From: Opitutus sp.
Lineage (GTDB): Bacteria; Verrucomicrobiota; Verrucomicrobiia; Opitutales; Opitutaceae
Reading direction: 5' to 3'
DNA: 64,000 nucleotides
Assembly: GCA_024998815.1 (NCBI GenBank)
Contig: JACEUQ010000001.1
Location: 248,001 to 312,000 of the forward strand
This document shows positions 1 through 8,412 of this stretch, in pieces. Under the pieces are notes generated by a model. It was not told the origin of the DNA. It ran no database searches and saw only the letters and a program-made list of their open reading frames with translations. The translations under genes and the position numbers were made by a program. Numbering within the stretch: position 1 is the first letter of the stretch; each line of letters opens with the position of its first letter.

Positions 1-1651
1 CGCGCAGGTAGGCGTTGAGGTCGGTGGCGCCGGCGAGGTTTTGCACGCGCTCGGGCGAGAACCCAGCGGCCACCTGATCGGTGATCTCGCGGTCGCGGGC
101 GGTGCCAAAGAGTTTAAAAACATGGCCGGGGCGGGCCTCGATGAGGGCGCGCCAATGTTGAATCGGCCAGCGTTTGGCCGGGGTGTTCTCCGAGCCGGCG
201 ATCAGGCCGATGGCTTTAGGGCCACTTGGCTGGTCGAGTTCAGGCTGGGGCAGGGGAGATTTATCAATCGGCTCGGTCAGTCCGAAGGTGCGCAGGAAGG
301 CTTCCCACTGGCTGAATTGGTGGTGGGCGGCCTGGTCGAAATCGGCTGGCAAGCGGTGGGCGTGGCTGAGCAACGGCCGTCGGTGGCCGGGGCGGATGAT
401 GCCGAAGCGTTGCGGGCAACCGGTGAGCCGCGCTTCGAGGTCGCCGCGCAACGAGTGGGTGAAGATATAAAAGACCTCCGGCGGGGCTTTGCGGATTTTT
501 AAAAAGTGCCGGAAGTAACCGAGTCCACGAGGTGGCAGCGGCTCGTAGCGGTCGGCCACGCCTGCCGCCTCGATGAGCGGGGCAAAGGCGGCCTTGCCGA
601 TCAGGGTGAATTCCACGTCGGGGCGACCGGCACGCATCGCGCGCAGCAGGGGCAGGAGCATGACGACGTCGCCCAGCCAGTTCGGCAGGCGCACGAAGTA
701 GCGTTTGTTGCGCGGGAGTTGCGACCAGCCTCGGTAGGCCAACTCCTGCGGAATAAAACTGCGGCTCAGGTTCAGGTTGAGGCTGTGGTTGGGGGTATGC
801 AGGATTTTCCAGCGGGCATGCGACCACAGCCAGGTGGCGCAGAGGCGTTCGTTGGTCGAAAGGGTGCGTTCAAACCAGCGATTCAGGGCCACGGTGGCAC
901 CGGCAATGGTGCCGTCGTTGGGCACCGGCTCAGAGTTGAATTCCATGCGCCAAAAGCCTGTGCGCAGCGGGTAAAGCGCGTTGAGTTCGGCGCCCTCTTT
1001 TTGGAGGAAAAGTCCGGGCAGTTCGGTGCTCGCGCAGAGCCGACCAAAAAGCGTGGTGAGCGTGCCGGTGTTGCCGGCGTTTTGGTCGAACATCAGGGTG
1101 ATGATCCCGTTGCGTCCGAGGATGGCGCGGGCGGCATTCAGGCCTGTCTTGCGCGATAACATACGCAGCCCGAACCGTTCCCGTGTGAGCCGGAGGTAGG
1201 CGTCCATCGCCGGGGATTTTAGCGGGCGATAAATCACGCCGGATTCCGGCACGGGTACGGGGCTGAGAAAGCCAAGCCACGTGAGGCTTTCCCAGTAGGC
1301 AAAATGGCCGTCGGTCATCACCAGTGGGCGAGGGCGTTTTTGATGGTCGGTTAACAAACCGGCTAGCGACGGGGCAACCGTAGCCATGCGTAGCATACGC
1401 TCGGGCGCAAGGTACGGCGAGGCGAGGGCGAGCAGGGCGGTTTCCATCAAACACCGGTGGCTTTGCCGGGCCATGCGGGCCCGCCAGCTCGCCGGGCGCT
1501 CGGGAAAACAAATGCGCAGGTTGTCGCGCACGAGTCGGTCGCGCGGGGACCACGCCATGAGTTCACCGAGGATGAGGGTGAGCGTTTTGAGCAGGGGCTC
1601 CGGGGTGCGCGCAAGGGTCCAGCCGGTGGCGGTGATGAGGGGGATGAGCAC
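1..1651 (-). CDS. Lipid A-type acyltransferase fused to GT9 heptosyltransferase (3' end outside window)
   Basis: Reading the minus strand from a GTG at 1651 (an in-frame TAA lies six codons upstream) gives an open frame of about 550 codons that runs off base 1. The first ~300 residues resemble the LpxL/HtrB family of lipid A acyltransferases: a DNLRICFPERP segment, then the HX4E-type active-site motif HFAYWE near residue 115, then a FDQN segment. From about residue 312 a second domain begins with RLPNWLGDVVMLLPLLRAMR, the usual start of a GT9 heptosyltransferase, and continues with an AGSENTPAKRWP segment. A single protein would thus acylate lipid A and add a sugar to the LPS core at the inner membrane. 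It is divergent from the heptose operon at 1752. The GT9 C-terminus lies outside the window. Confidence 0.85.
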   Translation of the reverse strand, partial: MLIPLITATGWTLARTPEPLLKTLTLILGELMAWSPRDRLVRDNLRICFPERPASWRARMARQSHRCLMETALLALASPYLAPERMLRMATVAPSLAGLLTDHQKRPRPLVMTDGHFAYWESLTWLGFLSPVPVPESGVIYRPLKSPAMDAYLRLTRERFGLRMLSRKTGLNAARAILGRNGIITLMFDQNAGNTGTLTTLFGRLCASTELPGLFLQKEGAELNALYPLRTGFWRMEFNSEPVPNDGTIAGATVALNRWFERTLSTNERLCATWLWSHARWKILHTPNHSLNLNLSRSFIPQELAYRGWSQLPRNKRYFVRLPNWLGDVVMLLPLLRAMRAGRPDVEFTLIGKAAFAPLIEAAGVADRYEPLPPRGLGYFRHFLKIRKAPPEVFYIFTHSLRGDLEARLTGCPQRFGIIRPGHRRPLLSHAHRLPADFDQAAHHQFSQWEAFLRTFGLTEPIDKSPLPQPELDQPSGPKAIGLIAGSENTPAKRWPIQHWRALIEARPGHVFKLFGTARDREITDQVAAGFSPERVQNLAGATDLNAYLR

Positions 1652-1751
1652 GGGTGGACGGCCGGATTATGGTTTGATTTCGAAACGCGGAGGCCCATTA
1701 GATGGGCGTAATTTTCCAGTTTAAAGCTGATTTTTTTGGACGTAACCCCGC

Positions 1752-2690
1752 ATGCCCCGCATTCTTGTCATTAAACCCTCTTCGCTGGGCGACATCGTGC
1801 ATGGCTTGCAGGTCGTCGCGTCACTTAAGGAGCAGGTGGCCGGGGTGCACGTGACCTGGGTGGTGCGGGAGATTTTTGCCCCGTTGGTCCGCGCCTGCAC
1901 TGCGGTGGACGAGGTGATCGTGTTCCAGCGCAAGCAGGGTTGGCGAGGGATCCGGCTGGTGATGGGCGAGCTTCGCGCGCGGACTTTTGACGTGGTGTTG
2001 GATTTACAGGGGCTCTTGCGCAGCGGCCTGATGACCTGGAGCGCCCGCGCCCCGCGCAAGCTCGGCCGGACTGACGCACGCGAGGGCGCAGGGTTGTTTT
2101 ACGGCGAACGCGTCCCGTTGCCGGCGAGCGGGCGCAACAGCCACGCCCTGGAGATTTTACTCCAGTTCACGCCCCTGCTCGGCGGCCGGGCCACGCTCGG
2201 CACACCCCTGACTTTCCGTTCGGGCGGCGATTTCACGGGCGCGGATTTTTTTAACAACGGGGCCGCCGCTCCCGTCGTGATGTTTCCCGAAAGTCGTCGC
2301 CCCGAAAAGTGCTGGCTGGGCTTTACCGCTCTCACCGCACTGATGCTGCAGGCCGATCCGGCGGTGCGGATCGTCTGGAGCGGCAGCGAGCGACTCGCCG
2401 ATGGGGGCGCCTTTCCGGCTGAGCGTTTTTTGAATTTAACCGGGCTCACTGCGCTCGACGTCATGCCGCAGATCATCGGGCGTGCCGGGGCGGTTTTTGC
2501 CAACGACAGCGGCCCGATGCACCTGGCCGCCGCCCTCGGCAAACGCACGCTGGCTATCTTTGGGCCGACCGCGCCGGAGCTGTTCGGTCCCTATCCGCTG
2601 AGTTGCCCGCGGCACGTGGTGGTGCGCGCGCCCGAAGGGGATTTGGCGCGGTTGACGCCCGAAGCCGTTTTCCAGGCTTGGCAGGCCTAG
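1752..2690 (+). CDS. Glycosyltransferase family 9, LPS heptosyltransferase
   Basis: A 312-residue protein beginning MPRILVIKPSSLGDIVHGLQ, the N-terminal signature of WaaC/WaaF/RfaQ-type GT9 enzymes. These transfer L-glycero-D-manno-heptose from ADP-heptose to the LPS inner core on the cytoplasmic face of the inner membrane. The C-terminal donor-binding region starts at about residue 251 (NDSGPMHLAAALGK, then FGPT). It is the first gene of the plus-strand heptose operon, so its product consumes what the next five genes make. Whether it is heptosyltransferase I, II or III cannot be told from sequence alone. Confidence 0.88.
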   Translation: MPRILVIKPSSLGDIVHGLQVVASLKEQVAGVHVTWVVREIFAPLVRACTAVDEVIVFQRKQGWRGIRLVMGELRARTFDVVLDLQGLLRSGLMTWSARAPRKLGRTDAREGAGLFYGERVPLPASGRNSHALEILLQFTPLLGGRATLGTPLTFRSGGDFTGADFFNNGAAAPVVMFPESRRPEKCWLGFTALTALMLQADPAVRIVWSGSERLADGGAFPAERFLNLTGLTALDVMPQIIGRAGAVFANDSGPMHLAAALGKRTLAIFGPTAPELFGPYPLSCPRHVVVRAPEGDLARLTPEAVFQAWQA

Positions 2691-2723
2691 GGAAGTTAGG
2701 GCGATATGGGCGGGAATTTAACC

Positions 2724-3314
2724 ATGTCTGCTGCTGCGCCCACCGCTTCCATCCCTGCAACCCAATCGCGTCGAGGTCTGGTGCTGGACCGCGACGGCAC
2801 GATCATCGTGCACGTGCCTTATTTGAGCGATCCGGCCGGCGTCGTTTTGTTGCCCGGGGTGCGCGATGCGTTGTTGGCAGCCCGGGCCGCAGGCGTGGAC
2901 CTGTTTGTGCACAGCAACCAATCCGGCGTGGGTCGCGGCATGTTTGACCTTGCTGCCGTCGATGCCTGTAACCGTCGCATGATCGAGCTGCTCGACTTGG
3001 GTGAACAGCCGTTTGAGCGCATCTGCGTGGCGCCCGAGGCCCCGAAAGAACCGGCGGTTTACCGTAAACCCGAGCCGCGCTTCGCCCAGGAGCTCCTGCG
3101 CGACTTCGGCTACGCCCCGCACAACCTGGCGTACATCGGCGACCGGGGGTCCGATTTGGAAACCGCCGCGCGGGCCGGCATTGGCGGGCTGGGCGTGGCG
3201 ACCGGACTCGACGACTTGCCGGCGGAACTGGCCGAGCTCGGGCTCGACAAAACCTTCCCGGTTTTTGCATCGCTCTCGGAGGCGGTAGAACATTTTTTAA
3301 AAACTCCGCTATGA
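2724..3314 (+). CDS. gmhB: D-glycero-D-manno-heptose 1,7-bisphosphate 7-phosphatase
   Basis: HAD-family phosphatase of 196 residues. The nucleophile motif is DRDGT, with Asp22 and Asp24 counted from the ATG at 2724. The late Asp motif is YIGDRGSDLETA, followed by AGIGGLGV. It removes the 7-phosphate from heptose 1,7-bisphosphate in the ADP-heptose pathway. A start six codons upstream (2706) is open, but the ATG at 2724 has GGGCGGGA just before it and fits the family better. It overlaps hldC by 4 bases, which suggests translational coupling. A histidinol-phosphatase-like role is possible for this family, but the neighbours argue for heptose. Confidence 0.87.
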   Translation: MSAAAPTASIPATQSRRGLVLDRDGTIIVHVPYLSDPAGVVLLPGVRDALLAARAAGVDLFVHSNQSGVGRGMFDLAAVDACNRRMIELLDLGEQPFERICVAPEAPKEPAVYRKPEPRFAQELLRDFGYAPHNLAYIGDRGSDLETAARAGIGGLGVATGLDDLPAELAELGLDKTFPVFASLSEAVEHFLKTPL

Positions 3315-3796
3315 ACACGCCCTTAGTTCTCACCTTCGACGAGATGCTCCGCTTCCGCCAAAAGGCCGCCGCCGAGGGCCGCCGCGTGGTGTTGACCAAT
3401 GGCTGCTTCGACCTGCTGCACCGCGGCCACATCGAATACCTGCATCAATCCGCCGCGCTCGGCGACCTCTTGATTATTGCGGTGAACAGCGACGCCTCGG
3501 TGCGCGCACTCAAGGGCCCCGACCGCCCCCTCAATTCCGAGCAGGACCGCGCTTACGCCCTCGCCAGCCTGCGCTGCGTGGCGGCCACGTTTGTGTTCCC
3601 CGGTTCCCGTCTCGACCAGGAAATCCGCCTGCTAAAACCCGACATCTACACCAAGGCCGGCGACTACACGATCGACTCGCTCGACGCCGGCGAACGCGAC
3701 GCGTTGCTCAGCGTCGGGGCCGACATCCGCCTGATGCCCTTCGTTCCCGGCCGCTCCACCACCAGCTTGGTCGAACGCATGCGCGCTCCCTGCTGA
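3311..3796 (+). CDS. hldC: D-beta-D-heptose 1-phosphate adenylyltransferase
   Basis: 161-residue nucleotidyltransferase equivalent to the C-terminal half of E. coli HldE/RfaE. The HxGH motif sits in NGCFDLLHRGH (residues 30-40), and PGRSTTSLVERM near the end is typical of the family. It joins heptose 1-phosphate with ATP to give ADP-D-glycero-beta-D-manno-heptose. The kinase half is a separate gene here (5484-6461). The start ATG overlaps the gmhB stop (ATGA). Confidence 0.92.
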   Translation: MNTPLVLTFDEMLRFRQKAAAEGRRVVLTNGCFDLLHRGHIEYLHQSAALGDLLIIAVNSDASVRALKGPDRPLNSEQDRAYALASLRCVAATFVFPGSRLDQEIRLLKPDIYTKAGDYTIDSLDAGERDALLSVGADIRLMPFVPGRSTTSLVERMRAPC

Positions 3797-3875
3797 GGGG
3801 CGCGTAACCGATTCCCACCGCGCCGCAGCCTGCCTCCGCCCGCTTCCGATTTCCACGCACACCCTTTTTTTCGAC

Positions 3876-4883
3876 ATGCAACTCACCGATAAAATTCTCG
3901 TCACCGGCGCGGCCGGCTTCATTGGCAGCGCCTTGGTGTGGGCGCTCAATCAGCAGGGCTACGAGAATATCGTGCTGGCCGACTTCCTCGGCTCCGACGA
4001 GAAGTGGCGCAACCTCGTTCCCCTGCGCTACGCCGACTACATCGAGGCCGACCAGCTTTGGGCCAAACTCGACACGCCCGCCCTGCGCGACGTGCGCTGG
4101 GTGTTTCACCTCGGCGCCTGCTCGGCGACCACCGAGAAAAACGCCTCGTACCTGATGGATAATAATTTCGACTACACCCGTCGCCTGGCCGAGTGGGCGC
4201 GCGCCGGTGGCCGTCGGTTTGTTTACGCCTCCTCCGCCGCGACCTACGGCGATGGCGCCCAGGGCATGCTCGATGGCCAGGAGAACCTCAATGACCTGCG
4301 CCCGCTCAACATGTACGGTTACTCGAAGCATTTCTTCGATCAGTACGCGCAACGCCAGGGCTGGTTCGACGGCGCCAACGCCATCGTGGGCCTGAAGTAT
4401 TTCAACGTTTTCGGTCCCAACGAGGACCACAAGGCCGACATGCGCAGCGTCGTCCACAAGGCCTACGCCCAGATCCGCGACGAGCACAAGGTGCGGCTGT
4501 TCCGCAGCTACCACCCCGATTACCGCGACGGCGAACAGAAGCGCGACTTCGTTTACGTGAAGGATGCCGTTGCCATGACCCTGCACCTCGCGCGCACGCC
4601 CGTTGCCGGCGGCCTGTTTAACGTCGGCACCGGCCGCGCCTCCACTTGGATCGAGTTGGTCACGCCGATCTTCGCCGCGCTTCAGTTGCCCGCGCAGATC
4701 GAGTTCATCGAGATGCCCGAGGTGCTGCGCGGAAAATATCAGTATTACACCTGCGCCGACACCCGCCGCCTCGCCGCCACCGGCTGGACCGGGAAAAACC
4801 ACACGCTCGCCGAAGCCGTCACCGACTACGTCACGCGTTACCTGCTCACCGACCACCGCCTCGGCCACGTCCGCGGTTCCTGA
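3876..4883 (+). CDS. hldD: ADP-L-glycero-D-manno-heptose 6-epimerase
   Basis: 335-residue extended short-chain dehydrogenase/reductase. A Rossmann GAAGFIG motif lies at residues 11-17, a Ser-Ser-Ala-Ala-Thr-Tyr segment matches the catalytic serine region, and YGYSKHFFD supplies the YxxxK pair. It converts ADP-D,D-heptose to ADP-L,D-heptose, the final step before transfer to the LPS core. The length matches the family. It lies 79 bases after hldC and 22 bases before gmhA. Confidence 0.93.
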   Translation: MQLTDKILVTGAAGFIGSALVWALNQQGYENIVLADFLGSDEKWRNLVPLRYADYIEADQLWAKLDTPALRDVRWVFHLGACSATTEKNASYLMDNNFDYTRRLAEWARAGGRRFVYASSAATYGDGAQGMLDGQENLNDLRPLNMYGYSKHFFDQYAQRQGWFDGANAIVGLKYFNVFGPNEDHKADMRSVVHKAYAQIRDEHKVRLFRSYHPDYRDGEQKRDFVYVKDAVAMTLHLARTPVAGGLFNVGTGRASTWIELVTPIFAALQLPAQIEFIEMPEVLRGKYQYYTCADTRRLAATGWTGKNHTLAEAVTDYVTRYLLTDHRLGHVRGS

Positions 4884-4905
4884 ATACCCCAAATCCCCGT
4901 TCACC

Positions 4906-5487
4906 ATGGCCACGCCTGCTTTTATCGAATCGCTGGAAGAACTCCGCAGTGTACTCACCGCCAGCACCGTGCTGGCGCCCGTCGTCACCACGGTGGGCGA
5001 GGCGATTCTCGCCAGCCTGCGCCAAGGCGGCAAGTTGCTCACCTGCGGCAACGGCGGGAGTGCCGCCGACGCCCTGCACCTCGCCGAGGAGCTGGTCGGC
5101 CGCTATAAAATCGAGCGCCGCGCCCTGCCGGCGATCTGCCTCAATTCCGACGTGACCGCGCTCACCTGCATCGGCAACGACTACGGTTACGACGCGATTT
5201 TCGCCCGCCAGGTCGAGGCCCTCGGTCGGCGCGGCGACGTGTTGGTGGGCTTCACCACCAGTGGTAACAGTGCCAACGTGCTTGCCGCTTTCGCCGCCGC
5301 CCGCGCCCGTGGCATCACCACCGTTCTGCTGTCCGGCAAGGACGGCGGCAAGGCCCGCACCCAGTGCGATTACCCGATCATCGTTCCCAGCGCCACCACG
5401 GCGCGCATTCAGGAAGTGCATACCCTCGTCCTTCACCAGTGGCTGGAGGCGATCGACGCCGCCGACTGGACCCAACTGCCCGCATGA
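4906..5487 (+). CDS. gmhA: D-sedoheptulose 7-phosphate isomerase
   Basis: 193-residue SIS-domain protein with the phosphosugar motif CGNGGSAADALHLAEEL (GNGGS at residues 48-52), then GFTTSGNSANVL and a C-terminal RIQEVHTLVLHQ. It performs the first committed step, sedoheptulose 7-phosphate to D-glycero-D-manno-heptose 7-phosphate. The frame stays open far upstream into hldD, but homology begins at the ATG at 4906. Its TGA overlaps the ATG of the kinase gene. Confidence 0.93.
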   Translation: MATPAFIESLEELRSVLTASTVLAPVVTTVGEAILASLRQGGKLLTCGNGGSAADALHLAEELVGRYKIERRALPAICLNSDVTALTCIGNDYGYDAIFARQVEALGRRGDVLVGFTTSGNSANVLAAFAAARARGITTVLLSGKDGGKARTQCDYPIIVPSATTARIQEVHTLVLHQWLEAIDAADWTQLPA

Positions 5488-6461
5488 ACATTCCCGCCAT
5501 CCTCGCAACCTTCCGCAACCTGCGCGTCCTCGTGATCGGCGACCTGATGGTCGACCATTACATCTGGGGCGAGGTGAACCGCATTTCCCCCGAGGCGCCC
5601 GTGCCCGTGGTGCATGTCGCCCGCGAGAGCCACACCGCCGGTGGCGCGGCCAATGTTGCCCTCAACTTGGCCGCCCTGGGGATTGCCGCCGAATTGATCG
5701 GCTCGCTCGGTGAAGACGAAGCCGGCCGCCGCCTGCGCGCTCTGCTGGCGACCTCCCGCATCGAAGCCTCGCGCTGCGCCACGATCCCGGGCACGTCCAC
5801 CATCGTCAAAACCCGGGTGATTGCCCGCACGCAGCAGCTTTGCCGAATCGACCACGAAGGCGCCCGCGACGGCTACACTTTGGAAAACGGCCGCGTCTCC
5901 GACGAGGTGCTGGCGTTGGCGATTGCCGCCGCCGATGCGGTGATCATTTCGGATTATGCCAAGGGCGCCATCAGCCAAACCCTGATCAACCGCGTAATCG
6001 CCGCCGCGCGCATCCACGGCAAATTGGTGGCGGTCGATCCCAAGCCCTCGCGCCACCTCTCCTTTAACAACGTCGGCCTGATCACCCCGAATCGTCACGA
6101 GGCGCTGGAATTGGCCGACCTGCCTGAGCCCGGGGTGGGGGAGAGTTATCCGCTGGAGGAAGCCTGCCGCCGGATTCACGCCAAGTTCTCGCCCGACCTA
6201 CTGGTGATCACGCTCGGGGCCGACGGTATGGCGGTGTGCCGCAACGGTGTGGTTGAGCACGTCATGCCGACCGAGGCGCGTGAAGTGTTCGATGTGTCGG
6301 GTGCGGGTGACACGGTGATCGCCACCCTGACGGCGGCTCTGGCGGCCGGTTGTGCGCCGATCGACGCAGCCCGGCTGGCGAATAAAGCTGCCGGTGTGGT
6401 CGTCGCCAAGATGGGCACCGCCACCGCCAGCCCGGCAGACCTGCTGCAAACGAAGGACTGA
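5484..6461 (+). CDS. hldA: D-glycero-beta-D-manno-heptose 7-phosphate kinase
   Basis: 325-residue PfkB/ribokinase-family kinase. The N-terminal LVIGDLMVDHYIWGEVNRISPEAPVPV is typical of the HldE kinase domain. GGAANVALNLAALG is the sugar-kinase signature, and DVSGAGDT carries the catalytic Asp276. It phosphorylates heptose 7-phosphate at C1. With gmhA, gmhB, hldC and hldD this completes the ADP-heptose pathway in one operon. Its ATG overlaps the gmhA stop by 4 bases. Confidence 0.92.
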   Translation: MNIPAILATFRNLRVLVIGDLMVDHYIWGEVNRISPEAPVPVVHVARESHTAGGAANVALNLAALGIAAELIGSLGEDEAGRRLRALLATSRIEASRCATIPGTSTIVKTRVIARTQQLCRIDHEGARDGYTLENGRVSDEVLALAIAAADAVIISDYAKGAISQTLINRVIAAARIHGKLVAVDPKPSRHLSFNNVGLITPNRHEALELADLPEPGVGESYPLEEACRRIHAKFSPDLLVITLGADGMAVCRNGVVEHVMPTEAREVFDVSGAGDTVIATLTAALAAGCAPIDAARLANKAAGVVVAKMGTATASPADLLQTKD

Positions 6462-6476
6462 GCCGCGCCGGAGTAT

Positions 6477-6503
6477 CGCCGTTGACGTAGAGAGCCAACG
6501 GCG
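6477..6503. other. Inverted repeat between hldA and argA
   Basis: Perfect 8-base arms CGCCGTTG (6477-6484) and CAACGGCG (6496-6503) around an 11-base loop, 16 bases after the hldA stop. There is no T run, so it could be a weak terminator, an RNA-processing site or an operator for argA. Confidence 0.35.
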
Positions 6504-6554
6504 ACCTCTTGACGCGAACGCCTGCTTCGTCGATGGATTGCGGCTAATTATACG

Positions 6555-7886
6555 ATGAGCAACGGCCCCGCCACGCCCTCCCCATTAGCAAGTAACGCAA
6601 CGATCAAGCCCACCGACCTGCGGGGCATCTTGAAATACGTCCCGCGTTTCCAAGGGCAGATCTTCGTTCTGGCCATCGACGGCTCCATCGTCGCCGACGA
6701 AAATTTCAGCAACTTGCTCGTCGATGTCGCCGTGCTGCGTTCCCTCGGCATCAAGGTCGTTTTGGTGCACGGCATCGGCCAGCAAATCGTTGAGCTGTCC
6801 ACCTCGCGGCAGATCGCCATTTCCAATGCCGACGGCACCGCCGTGACCGACGCGGCCACACTTGATCTGGCCATCCGCGCGTCTTCGCGTGTCTCGCACT
6901 TGATCCTGGAGGGGCTTACGCAAAACACCCTCAAATGCGCCATCACCAATGCGGTGCGGGCGCTTCCGGTTGGCATCATCAAGGGCGTTGACCAACAGTT
7001 CACCGGCAAGGTGGACCGCATTGATAAGGAATTTATTTCCCACCTGATTAACGCCGACATTATTCCGATCATTCAGCCGATCGGCTACGGCCCTGATGGG
7101 AGATCGTTGCGCATCAATTCCGATCTGCTCGCTGCCGAGGTGGCAGAGGCGCTCAAAGCCTCCAAGGTCATTTACCTGACCCCGCAGGCCGGGTTGGAAA
7201 TCAACGGCGAGGTTAAGCGTGACATCGCGGTGGATACGTTGCGGGCGTTGATAAAAGACCATCCAGAGCAGATCAACGACCAGTCGCGGAGCAAAGCCAT
7301 GTACGCGATTCGCGCGATCGAGACCGGCGTTCCGCGGGTGCACATCGTGGATGGGCGAACCTTTGACGGGTTGATTAACGAAATTTTTTCCAGTGAAGGC
7401 GTGGGTTCTTTGATCTACGCGAACGATTACCAACAGATCCGTAAGGCGACGAAGCGCGACGTGCGTTTTTTGTACAATCTGACGCGCCACGGGGTGAAGC
7501 GTGAGGAGTTGCTCCATCGCACCCAGCTGGCGATCGAGAAAAACATCGACCAGTTTTACGTCTACGAGATCGACGAGAACATCATCGCCTGCGTCACGCT
7601 GTACACGTACCCCGACAAGCCGCAGCTGGCGGAGATCGGCTCGCTCTACGTGCTCCCCTTTTATCACAACCGCGGGGTTGGCCGGAAGATGGTCGATTTC
7701 GCGTGCATGCGGGCCAAGGAAAAGAGCGTCACGACCATCGTAGCGCTGTCGACCCAAAGCTACTCGTTCTTCACGTCGGCGCTGGGTTTTGCTGAAACCG
7801 AAAAAACGGTGCTGCCCGAGATTCGCCTAAAAGCCTACGAGGAAAGCGGGCGCAATCCGAAGGTGTTGATCAAGCAGCTGAGTTAA
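6555..7886 (+). CDS. argA: Amino-acid N-acetyltransferase (N-acetylglutamate synthase)
   Basis: 443-residue two-domain ArgA-type enzyme. Residues ~20-290 form an amino-acid-kinase-like domain (KVVLVHGIGQQI and GIIKGVDQQFTGKVDRID; arginine feedback binds in this domain in the family). Residues ~300-443 form a GNAT acetyltransferase domain, with LAEIGSLYVLPFYHNRGVGR containing the acetyl-CoA loop. It makes N-acetylglutamate from glutamate and acetyl-CoA, the first step of arginine synthesis. No other arg gene is nearby. A stem overlapping the stop codon may terminate the transcript. Confidence 0.93.
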   Translation: MSNGPATPSPLASNATIKPTDLRGILKYVPRFQGQIFVLAIDGSIVADENFSNLLVDVAVLRSLGIKVVLVHGIGQQIVELSTSRQIAISNADGTAVTDAATLDLAIRASSRVSHLILEGLTQNTLKCAITNAVRALPVGIIKGVDQQFTGKVDRIDKEFISHLINADIIPIIQPIGYGPDGRSLRINSDLLAAEVAEALKASKVIYLTPQAGLEINGEVKRDIAVDTLRALIKDHPEQINDQSRSKAMYAIRAIETGVPRVHIVDGRTFDGLINEIFSSEGVGSLIYANDYQQIRKATKRDVRFLYNLTRHGVKREELLHRTQLAIEKNIDQFYVYEIDENIIACVTLYTYPDKPQLAEIGSLYVLPFYHNRGVGRKMVDFACMRAKEKSVTTIVALSTQSYSFFTSALGFAETEKTVLPEIRLKAYEESGRNPKVLIKQLS

Positions 7887-7896
7887 GCCAGCTGCT
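7873..7896 (+). terminator. Hairpin overlapping the argA stop
   Basis: AGCAGCTG (7873-7880) pairs perfectly with CAGCTGCT (7889-7896). The argA TAA sits in the loop and a short TTTT follows at 7903-7906. The late, short T run makes it a moderate terminator candidate. Confidence 0.45.
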
Positions 7897-7903
7897 GAAT
7901 GCT

Positions 7904-7998
7904 TTTAGACTCAAATCCCACGGGCGAGACGCCCGTGCCACGTCGAGCAGTTCCGAGCGTGGCTTGGGCGTCTCGCCCATGTCGGGGAAAAGTCTAAA
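7904..7998 (-). repeat. Palindromic repeat element, one-unit copy
   Basis: A 95-bp element bounded by TTTAGACT (7904-7911) and AGTCTAAA (7991-7998). It holds one GGCGAGACGCCCAAGCCACG-type unit and an arm whose core reads CACGGGCGAGACGCCCGTG. It matches, in opposite orientation, the four-unit copy at 22067-22278. Both copies lie just after the 3' end of a gene. The last five bases, CTAAA, are the target duplicated by the IS1380-type insertion. Confidence 0.8.
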
Positions 7999-8018
7999 CC
8001 TAAATCCGGCAATAGAAA
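7999..8018 (+). repeat. Left terminal inverted repeat of the IS1380-type element
   Basis: The 20 bases are identical in inverted orientation to 13109-13128. The flanking CTAAA at 7994-7998 is half of the target duplication. Confidence 0.9.
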
Positions 8019-8056
8019 CTAGCCAAAAATCACGCAGGTGATTGTTTGGCTGTCAT

Positions 8057-8220
8057 ATGCCGCCGTTTTTACCGCCGGAAAAAGCTCACCCCGAGGGTGA
8101 GTCAGAAAACCCTGATCACAAGGCAACGCCAAGCGATGCCGCCGAGGTGTTGATTGTGGATACACCCGGAGGACGTTTTCGTGCGCAGTTCGCCCCAGAG
8201 TTGCCGGTGAGCCCCTTGGG
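8057..8220 (+). pseudogene. 5' fragment of the IS1380-type transposase gene
   Basis: Starts at ATG 8057 (MPPFLPPEKAHPEGE) and reads 54 codons plus two bases, ending in VDTPGGRFRAQFAPELPVSP before the IS21 element at 8221. Splicing 8220 to 11610 and dropping one copy of the CCTTGGG duplication restores one uninterrupted frame of 529 codons with the 3' fragment. The IS21 insertion is therefore the only lesion visible in the gene. Confidence 0.85.
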
Positions 8221-8260
8221 TGTGAGCGGCGAGCGGGAAAGCGTCTATTTCTGGCGGTTA
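8221..8260 (+). repeat. Left terminal inverted repeat of the IS21-type element
   Basis: 40 bp, matching the complement of 11563-11602 at the outer 11 and inner 18 bases. Downstream at 8298-8316 an AAGAGT-AAT-ACTCTT palindrome precedes the first gene and may be an operator. Confidence 0.88.
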
Positions 8261-8412
8261 GGAATGCACTTCTTCTTCGGTGGATCTTCTTCCCCTTAAA
8301 AAGAGTAATACTCTTCTTCCGTGGGTGGGTTTTCTTCCCTGTCCGGCTGGGGATATGAGGGGTGCGAATGGGTGGAGATTGAACCGGCGGGACGCTTGGC
8401 GGATGCACAGCG

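Noticed and set aside
264-827. Pro/Arg-rich 187-residue minus-strand ORF
   Set aside because: Out-of-frame shadow of the acyltransferase-GT9 fusion, which reads through on the same strand in the proper frame.
4603-4905. 100-residue N-terminal extension of GmhA
   Set aside because: The in-frame extension lies inside hldD and reads as Pro/Ser/Arg-rich non-coding translation. SIS-domain homology starts at ATG 4906.
3708-5051. 447-residue open frame opposite hldD
   Set aside because: Spans hldC, hldD and gmhA on the wrong strand. The sense genes are fully identified.
8042-8299. Independent 85-residue protein at the left side of the IS21 element
   Set aside because: Its first part is the 5' fragment of the interrupted transposase and its end is IS21 terminal DNA read through.
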